A stretch of DNA of 16,899 nucleotides from Parvularia atlantis (lineage: Eukaryota; Opisthokonta; Rotosphaerida), in assembly GCA_943704415.1 (NCBI GenBank), contig CALSCO010002528.1:1-16899 (forward strand), written 5' to 3'. Position numbers and translations under genes: made by a program. A model generated the notes under the pieces. That model did no database searches, had not been told where the DNA came from, and saw only the letters and a program-made list of their open reading frames with translations. The first letter of the stretch is position 1, and the number at the start of each line of letters is the position of its first letter. This document shows, piece after piece, positions 10,267 to 16,899 of the stretch.

Positions 10267-12417
10267 ATGGCCACGGGCTTGGCCGGATTCGAGACGCGCA
10301 GGCGCCTCGTCGCCGTGGTGCTGCGCGAGCGCTTCGGGCCGCACGTGCAGGTTCGCGCTGCGTGCACGCGCCGGGAAGGGAGGGCCGATGTGCGCGCCGC
10401 GCAGGTCGTCGGCTCGGCGCTGCACACGCAGGGGCCACAGGGCCTCAACCAGCTCGCGCGCGCGACCGGGCTCAAGCTCAAGCGCGTGCAGGCGCGCGCA
10501 TGCCCCGAGCTGTGCGCATCGTGCGAGCGCTGAACGTGCGCAGGAGTGTGTCTTCGTGCTGCTGCACCACGCCCTCGTCGATGTGCGCATCTGGCCGTCG
10601 CGCCCGGACGTTCACGAGTACCGCCTGCTGGAGGAGAACGTGCTCTGGCGCCTGTTCAGCCCGCGCTACCTCGTCTTTGCCGAGCAGGGCCACGGCCCCG
10701 AGGTGTGTGCGCGCGCTCGCGCCCGTGTCCAGCGGCGCGTCCGGTGTGCCGATGCGTGCGCGCGATGCAGGCCGCCGCGCTCATCACGCAACTCATGCTG
10801 CACCGCACACTGCGCGAGGCCACGCTGTTCGAGCGCGTGCGGCAGCAGCGGCCGGGTGCGTGCGCGTCACGCGGCGGTGGTGACGCCTGATGCCTGCACC
10901 GTCGGTCAGCGTCCTCACGCGACTCGATCGAGGCGACGCTGCGACGCCTGCGCGAGAGCCACTTCATCGTCCCGCTCACGCGCTTCCAGCTGACCACGCC
11001 CGAGGAGGACACGGACAAGGTGGCGCCGCACGCACCGCGGGCGCAAGTCGCTCACACAGCCGCCACGCAGCCGCGCAAGAAGAAGAAGGCCGCCGTCGCG
11101 GTCGAGATGGCCGTGCCCGTGCACTGCGAGTACGGGATGGACTACGTCACGTTCAACCGGCGCCGCTTTGACCTGCAGATCTGCTGCGACGTGCGCGCTG
11201 GTGCTCGTGCGCGCGTGTGGCGGTGCCCCTGACCGCGTCCGCGCGCGCAGATCGTCGTCAACATGGTCCGCGACAAGCTGTCGTCGCGCGCCGCGCGCAT
11301 CGTTGCAATCATGATCGACTACAGCATGCCCGAGATGGCCCTGGGATCGTCCGGCGCACCGCTGCCGGCGTACACCCGTGCGTGTGCTCGCGCACCGGGA
11401 GTGCGGCGCCTGACGACGGCTCGGCAGGGCCGGTCGTCTACCGCGACGTTGTCGCTGCTGTGCGCAACCAGCCCGAGCTGCTGCAGGACCTCGACAGCTA
11501 CATGACGCTGCTCGAGCACGATCCGAACCACTTCATTGAGCGGTGCGTCTGTGCTGACGCGTCGCGCGCTCGCTGAGTGACGGGCTGGGCGCGCAGGCGC
11601 ACGGACGGCTCGTACGTTGTGCCGCTAATCAACCTGATCAAGACTAAGCACCGACAAATGCTCGAGGCGTTCATCGCCGAGCGCTTCGGCGCCGTTGGTC
11701 AGCGCATCTTCCGGCTGCTGCTCGAGAAGCAGCAGCTCGAGCAGCGCGAGGTGCCGTCGGCCACGCCAGCGTGCGCCAGATACTTACGTGTGCACACGCC
11801 CGGCAGATCACGCGAGCTGTCGCGGCCAACTGGAACGAGATCCGCAGCACGCTGTACCAGATGCTCGCGGCGGGCTGCGTGCACCTGCAGGTGCCCCTCG
11901 CCGCGCGCTGCACGACTGCGCTGAGCTGACCCGGGCGACCGGCCACAGGAAATCCCAAAGACGCCCGACCGCACCGCCGCACGCACATTCTACCTGTGGC
12001 ATGTGGACCTGCCGAGCTGCACGTGCATGCTCATGAGCACGGTGCAGAAGACGATCGTCAACATGCGGTGCGCGGCACGGCCGGTGCGGGTGCGGGCATT
12101 CACCATAAGCGCGCCGCCACAGCGAGCGCGTCATCTTTGAGCGCGAGAGCCAGAAGTTGCTGATCGAGCGCATGGAGCTTGCGCGCGCGCACCTGCCCAA
12201 GGACCCCGGCACGAGCGTCGAGGAAATCGACCCCGAGGTGCGCGGTGGGGCGCTGCATGGCGTTTACTGACGCGGCGCGCCGTAGATGTTTGCCGCCGTG
12301 CTGAACGCGCAGGACCTGCACTCGTACCGCAAGCTGCACCACGCGCTGCGCCTCTTTGGCGTCGCGCACGAGCGCGCGGTGGACCAGCTGCACACGCTGT
12401 GGCTGCTAAAGTCGTGA
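10267..12417 (+). CDS. RPC82: RNA polymerase III subunit RPC82 (POLR3C homologue)
   Basis: Twelve exons join to 513 aa (human POLR3C is 534). The protein belongs to the Pol III-specific heterotrimer with RPC34 and RPC31, which opens promoters at tRNA and 5S genes. The amino-terminal winged helix (LRERFGPHVQ, then TGLKLKRVQECVFVLLHHAL) aligns without gaps to the human protein. A basic linker (PRKKKKAA) follows, then two central winged helices (ERFGAVGQRIFRLLLEKQQL). The signature EIPKTPDRTAARTFYLW starts at 393 and is followed by the carboxy-terminal coiled coil ending LWLLKS. Exons: 10267-10350, 10405-10491, 10544-10702, 10771-10855, 10910-11190, 11251-11377, 11428-11542, 11597-11750, 11807-11890, 11949-12067, 12123-12237, 12286-12417. 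An additional in-frame intron at 11020-11070 is possible and would remove 17 residues of the linker. One intron uses a GC donor. Confidence 0.93.
10492..10543 (+). other. Probable GC-AG intron 2 of RPC82
   Basis: CAG/GCGCGC to GTGCGCAG, 52 nt, with CTGAAC branch-like site. A GT donor at 10486 is also in phase but would delete Val-Gln from the first winged helix. The GC version aligns gap-free with human POLR3C. Confidence 0.6.
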
Positions 12418-12449
12418 GCCGTGTCTGAATGCACTGCACAATGCTAAGT
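12418..12449. other. Convergent spacer between RPC82 and the siderophore synthetase
   Basis: Stop codons on opposite strands are only 32 bp apart. The spacer is less GC-rich than the genes and must contain or overlap both 3' ends. Confidence 0.6.
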
Positions 12450-14711
12450 CTAGTTGATGGGGTGCGCGCCCGTCAAGAGCACGTTGGGTATCTTGCTAAA
12501 GAATTTCTGCATGCGCTGCGCGTCAGCCCGTGCACACGGCCGCGCTGCCGCGTGCCAAACGCACGTCGTACGGCGTGTTTTCAAGGCGCATCGTCAGCAG
12601 CTGCTTGAACTCGACCTCGGCCTCGTTCCACCACGAGGCAAAGTCCGTGCCGGCCAGCAGCCGCGCCGCGTGCGCCCGCACGAGCGCCCAGCCCGAGCCG
12701 TCGTGGTGCAGCCCGAGCGCGCGCACCAGGTAGTGAAGGTGGTGCTGCACGACCGTGTGGAACAGCTTGGCGTTGGCCTGCGCGCGTGCGAGCGTGTCAA
12801 TGCGGCGCGGGCGCACAGGTGCAGCGATGGCGCACGCACGTCGTACAGCGTGTCGGCCGTGATCGTCGAGCCCGGGTGAAGCTGGAGCGGCCGGCCCGTC
12901 TTGGCCTCGAGCGTGGCCAGGTGGATCTTAAGGCCTGCGCACACGCGGTCAGCCTCACGAAAGCGCACTCTCCGATGTGTCGCACCGCCAAAGTCGCGCA
13001 CGGCAAAGCCGAGCAGCTGGCCCTTGCCGTCAAAGCGCGCAACGACGTTCTGGCCGTGCGCTTCGAAGGCGACGCCATAGTCGCGCAGCGGCGGCACAAA
13101 GCAGTCGAGCAGCACGCCCGCGTAGCTGTCGACGCAACGGGTCAGCCCTCGCGGTCGGCCGTGCGCAGCGGGCGCCGCACCGGTCAAGGAATGCCAGCCG
13201 CTTGTCGCGCGTGTCGAGGCCAAACGTGGCCACAGCCAGGTTCTCGCCGGCAGCGTTGATCTCTGCTTGCACACGTGTTTGAGCAACAGCAGTTGTGCTG
13301 TCGCCCATGATGCGCACCCGTCAAGGCTGCGGCGACGATGCACCGCTCGCCCGGCAGGTGCACCTCTGGGTCCTCGCGCACAATGCACGCAAGATGTCTA
13401 CGTGGCCACGGCACACGTCAGCAGCACGCTCAGACACGCGTGCGGCGCAGGCGCGGGCGCAGCACGCACTTGGCGACGCCGTCGTCGCTGTGGCGCAGCG
13501 CCGCCGCCGCCGGCTCACCGATCACGTAGAGGTCTGTGAACGCGTACACGCACGGCCGTTAGATCACGCGGTCGAGCAGGCAGGCGCAGCACGCACGCGG
13601 CGGCACGATCGGCCGCAGCGCGGCGGTCACAATCGGGCCGTTGTGCACCGACTGCGGAGAGACTGTGCGCATGGCCGAGGTGGCGTGCACGGCGAGCGAC
13701 AGCTTGAGGTGGTACCCGAGCCCCGTGGCGTGCACCGTGCGCAGCTGCAGGCGCGTTGTCAGATGCGGTGCAGAGCGACGGCTAGCACACACCGAGGTCT
13801 GCGCAAGCGCAGGCTTGCTGCCAGGCAGGATGCGCGCGAGCGGCGCGATCATGGCGATCTTGCCCAGCTGGCCCGGGTGCACGGGCAGCACGACAACGTC
13901 GCCTTCGGCCAGCGCAGCCGCGCGCGTCTCGTCCGGCAGCCACGGTCGCAAAATGGCTGCGTGCGACGGCGATCAGGGCGTCTCGCGTCACACACACAGG
14001 ACGTGCGCACCCTCAAAGTCGCCCAGCACGACCGCGTCCACGCGCGGCAGCGCCACGAAGCGCACGTCCGGTCCGCCGCCGGTCTCGGCCGACCAGCGTA
14101 GGACGTCGGCCGCGGTGAGGCCGACCTTGGCGCGGTGCAGCTGTTGCACAGCTCAGCGGGATGTCGGCGGGGCGGCAGTGTGCGCTGCGCACCGGGTGCG
14201 ACGGGTGGCCCTCGACCATTGCCTGCTCCCAGGCGATCGCGGGCGCGTCGAGCGAGGGCGCGGCGACGCGGTGCAGCAGCGCGATCTCTGGGTGCGCGCG
14301 TGCGCGAGGTGCGTGAGCCGAAAGCGACAGAGCAAGAAGAGCGATGATACCCTGGTTCTCGGCTGAGCTGCTCAGCTCGCCCTCGAGCCGCGCGGCGACG
14401 TCGGCCGGCAGGCACAGCCAGCGCGCGACAATGCGGAAGACGTCGGCCGGGTGGGTCAGTGCGCGGCCGTCGGGGCTTGCGACGACCGGCGCGAGCGCGA
14501 CGTCGGTCGGGTCGAGCGTGAGCACGCGCTGGCCGGGCGTGGCGCGGGCGGCGGGCACGGTGGCGACGTCAAGCGCATCGTCGCCGCCCGCGTCGATCGC
14601 CACGAGCCGCACGCCGTCGGCCGTCGCGATGGCGCGGGCCATGCCCTCGTTGACGAGCGCGGCCAGCAGGCGGCGCGTGGTCGCGAGCTGTGCCCGTTCG
14701 CGCGTGTCCAT
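12450..14711 (-). CDS. IucA/IucC-family NRPS-independent siderophore (NIS) synthetase
   Basis: Twelve exons join to 542 aa, somewhat shorter than the usual 580-620. The family adenylates a carboxylate, typically citrate, and condenses it with an amine or alcohol to make siderophores. Family motifs in order: EQ-x4-GHPSHP (GHPSHP at 147-152), HP-x-Q (222-225, Gly where Trp is usual), SLRT (250-253), KLSL (from K264), TSAMRT (272-277), NGP, the Fe-S/FhuF-like half with FGLDTRDKRLAFL, YGVAFEAHGQN (391-401), and RDFGG (418-422). All ATP-site residues that I would look for are present. Exons: 14711-14351, 14287-14193, 14140-14011, 13956-13793, 13744-13597, 13533-13470, 13397-13318, 13262-13181, 13125-12986, 12934-12840, 12777-12565, 12506-12450. 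It is divergent from an MFS transporter. Substrate is unknown; a citrate-diamine product of rhizoferrin type is one option. The first intron (14350-14288) is in frame and so less certain. Confidence 0.9.
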
Positions 14712-14907
14712 CCCTGAAAGTGCGCGCTCTCCGCGTCCCGCTGACGTGAGCCGCGTCCCGCTGACGTGAGCCGCCTCCCGCTGACGTGACGCGGTCGCCT
14801 CGGATTGACGTGAGCCAGAGGCGGGTCCCGAGCACGTGGCCGAAGCCCCCGCGGCCTCAATCTGACGCGATTGGTCACTATACACCTCCAAATTGCAGAC
14901 TCTGCGG
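14712..14907. promoter_or_regulatory. Shared divergent promoter of the siderophore synthetase and the MFS transporter
   Basis: This 196-bp region contains four copies of TGACGTGA (14742-14749, 14762-14769, 14782-14789, 14806-14813), a CACGTG box (14833-14838), and ATTGG (14870-14874, CCAAT on the synthetase strand). The first three TGACGTGA copies lie in a tandem repeat. TGACGT is the core of CRE/ATF-type bZIP sites and CACGTG is a bHLH E-box. CCAAT boxes recruit the CBC complex, which with the bZIP factor HapX controls iron genes in several fungi. Joint iron-responsive control of both genes is inference. Confidence 0.6.
14731..14790. repeat. Three tandem 20-bp promoter repeats, each with TGACGTGA
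   Basis: The unit CCGCGTCCCGCTGACGTGAG is present exactly at 14731-14750 and 14751-14770. A third copy with two mismatches is at 14771-14790. A partial fourth copy, keeping TTGACGTGAG, is at 14805-14814. The 20-bp period is about two helical turns. Confidence 0.93.
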
Positions 14908-16899
14908 ATGGCGTCGGTCGCGGACGCCTTCCACGCGCGCGCCGTGTCGCCCGGCGGCGACGACCGCGTGCCGCTGCTGCAGGTGCGGCGCGCCCGCTCG
15001 CGGCTGCTGTGGTCGCGTCACGTGCTGACGGGGAGGTGGCGGCGCAGCAACACGACGACGTCGTCATCAACGCGGGGGACGTCGCCGACTCGGCGTCGGC
15101 CGGGTCGGGCGAGAGCGCGCTGCACGAGCCGCGGGATGCCGCGGCGACCGCGCTCGCACGCGCGCAGTGGCAGTACAAGGCCGTCGCGCTCGTGTGCTCG
15201 TGCCTGCTCTCGGTCGGCAGCCACTACGCCTCGCACATGCTTAACGCGCTCAAGAGCGACCTCAAGGAGGTGCCGTTCACCCCTCTTCCAGCGACCGCCC
15301 CGTACTCACGCCCCCCCGCCAGGAGCTCGGCATCTCCAACCTGCAGTTTGGCCTGCTCACGTCGGCCTCGGCGCTCATCAACACCGTCGTCCCGTTCTTC
15401 GGCGGCATCTTTGTCGACGTGTTTGGCACGGGCTGGGTGCGTGCGCAAGCCGACCGACAGACTACACGCGCGCACTTGGACCGACTCCTGCGTGCGCGCA
15501 CACCCGCGGCAGGGTGCGATCACCGCGTCGTCGCTGGTCATGGTCGGCGAGGTGCTCACGGCCAGCGCGACCAACGTCAACTCGTACCCGCTCATGATGG
15601 TCGGCCGCGTCGTCTACGGCCTCGGCGCCGGGTGCATCGTCACCGTGCAGGAGGCCATCCTCGCGCACTGGTTCCAGGGCAAGGGCCTTGCGCTCGCCAT
15701 CGGCTTCCAGCTGTCCATCTCGCGCCTGGTGCGTCGCCCGCCCCGCAGCGCGCCTCGTTGCTCACGCGCGCGCGCAGGCGAGCTTCCTCGCCGTCAGCAC
15801 CGTCCTGCCCATTAGGGATGCAACGGGCTTTTACGGCACGGCGTTCTGGGTCTCGGCCAGCATGTGTGTGTTCAGCTGGCTCGTGATGGTGTGCTTTGCC
15901 GGAGCCCTCCGTGTCCGCCGTGCTGACGCGCCCGCGCGCCAGGTCATCTACATCGTCATGATGCGCTGGGTCACCGGCGCCACCGACGACGCCAAAATGG
16001 CCCAGAAGCTGTCGAAGAAGCACCGGTTCTCGTGGCGCGCCATGTTTGAGTTTGACAACGCGTTCTGGATCATCATCCTGCTCTCGTTCCTCTTCGGCCT
16101 CACCTGGGCGCCCTACATGCGCATCACGACGTGAGTGTTGCCCTCTCGCGTGCGGCCCGCTGTACTGACGCGCGCCGCGCCGCAGCGAGCTCTTCGTCTT
16201 CCGCTTCGGCTCGACCGACGTCATTGCCGCCTGGTATTCGTCCGTCTCGCTCGCCGTGCCGATCGTGCTCAACCCGCTGCTGGGTGCGCGCCGCGCCGTG
16301 TGTGACCGGCCTGCGCCGACCCAGGCGCGCGCGTGCAGGCGGCATCATTGATCGCTTCGGCAAGCGCACGTGGATCAACACCGGCAGCGCAGCGCTGCTC
16401 GTCGCCGCCTTCATCCTCGCGGGCTTTGTCTGCCTCAACCCGACCGTGGCCCAGCTGCTCTTCTCGTTCTCGCTCGCCATGGGCCCCGTCGCGATGATCA
16501 CGGCCGTGCCGCTGCTTGTGCCGCTGGAGCTGACGGGCACAGCACTTGGTGCGTTACAGGCGCTCGCACGTGCGTTCAACGGCTGATGTCCGCGCGCCAG
16601 GCCTGTACAAGTGTGCGAGCAACATCGGCACGACGATCATGGAGCCGCTGCAGGGCCAGATCCAGGACCTGTACGGCGGGTACGTCGGCGCGGCTGCCGT
16701 GTGCGCACGCGCGGTCTCACCCGTGCGCAGGTACAACCAAGTGATGGTGCTGCTCACGATCTTCGCCATCGCCACTGTCGTCGTCGGCCTGGTGCTCACT
16801 CTGCTGTCCTGGTGGCGGCACGCGGGGCTGCTCGACGCCGGCGCCAAGCAGCGCGAATTCCTCACGGCCATGCTCAAGGTGCAGCGCGCACCCCCCCCC
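14908..16899 (+). CDS. Major facilitator superfamily transporter, MFSD1-like (3' end beyond the window)
   Basis: Ten exons give 498 aa before the window ends in a C run. A hydrophilic amino-terminal tail is followed by helix 1 (YKAVALVCSCLLSVGSHYAS), LQFGLLTSASALINTVVPFF with GGIFVDVFG, then MMVGRVVYGLGAGCIVTVQE, HWFQGKGLALAIGFQLSISR, GGIIDRFGKRTWINTG and LVPLELTGTALGLYKCASNI, which reads on into GTTIMEPLQG. The WFxGKxLxLxxGxQLSxxR block and the final AKQREF match MFSD1, a lysosomal dipeptide uniporter in animals, rather than the classic 14-helix siderophore-iron (SIT/ARN) transporters. Exons: 14908-14982, 15036-15269, 15323-15436, 15513-15728, 15778-15888, 15943-16130, 16186-16283, 16339-16548, 16601-16679, 16731-end. 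The intron 15889-15942 is in frame but its removal restores an unbroken helix. Head-to-head pairing with the synthetase suggests a siderophore or precursor transporter. Confidence 0.85.

Noticed and set aside
11020-11070. Additional in-frame 51-nt intron in RPC82
   Set aside because: AAG/GTGGCG to CACGCAG could splice, but the stretch lies in a variable linker, so protein conservation cannot decide. Not used in the model.
10267-12417. Cullin-like winged-helix protein
   Set aside because: Scattered winged-helix segments first suggested a cullin, but there is no neddylation motif, and EIPKTPDRTAARTFYLW with the terminal coiled coil identifies RPC82.

Overview
The window reads as a eukaryotic, very GC-rich and very compact nuclear segment, most likely from a basidiomycetous yeast. 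The genes are broken by many tiny introns (about 43-76 nt). Nearly all start GTGCG, most carry a CTGAC/CTGAT-like branch site, and they end in CAG or another AG. A Malassezia-like or other Ustilaginomycotina fungus is my best guess from compactness, GC content and intron style, but the sequence does not prove it. I rebuilt eight genes by joining exons across frame changes. For every gene complete in the window, the joined exons total an exact multiple of three and restore family motifs.

Layout, left to right. (1) The 5' end of an isocitrate lyase gene on the minus strand runs off the left edge. (2) A 362-bp divergent promoter with short tandem repeats follows. (3) A large P5B-type P-type ATPase (YPK9/ATP13A2 family, 24 exons, 1593 aa) is on the plus strand. 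(4) On the minus strand come a complex I accessory subunit (NDUFA7/B14.5a), a WDR53-like WD-repeat protein and a stand-alone UDP-glucose 4-epimerase (337 aa). (5) Only 31 bp from the epimerase start codon, RNA polymerase III subunit RPC82 (513 aa) begins on the plus strand. (6) Convergent with it, 32 bp away, is a minus-strand IucA/IucC-family NRPS-independent siderophore (NIS) synthetase (542 aa, 11 introns). (7) It shares a 196-bp divergent promoter with a plus-strand MFSD1-like major facilitator transporter that runs off the right edge.

The most interesting part is the right end. A siderophore synthetase of a family best known from bacteria is fully intronised in a fungal genome and paired head-to-head with a transporter. 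Their shared promoter carries four TGACGTGA elements, three of them in a 20-bp tandem repeat, plus a CACGTG box and a CCAAT box. This looks like a two-gene siderophore production and transport locus. The product and the co-regulation are inference.

A second theme is splicing. Donors are almost uniformly GTGCG, and at least five introns appear to be GC-AG, one of them directly after the catalytic lysine codon of the epimerase. The remaining genes are housekeeping: glyoxylate cycle, respiration, galactose and UDP-sugar metabolism, Pol III transcription and vacuolar cation/polyamine transport. I see no tRNA, rRNA, transposon or CRISPR array.
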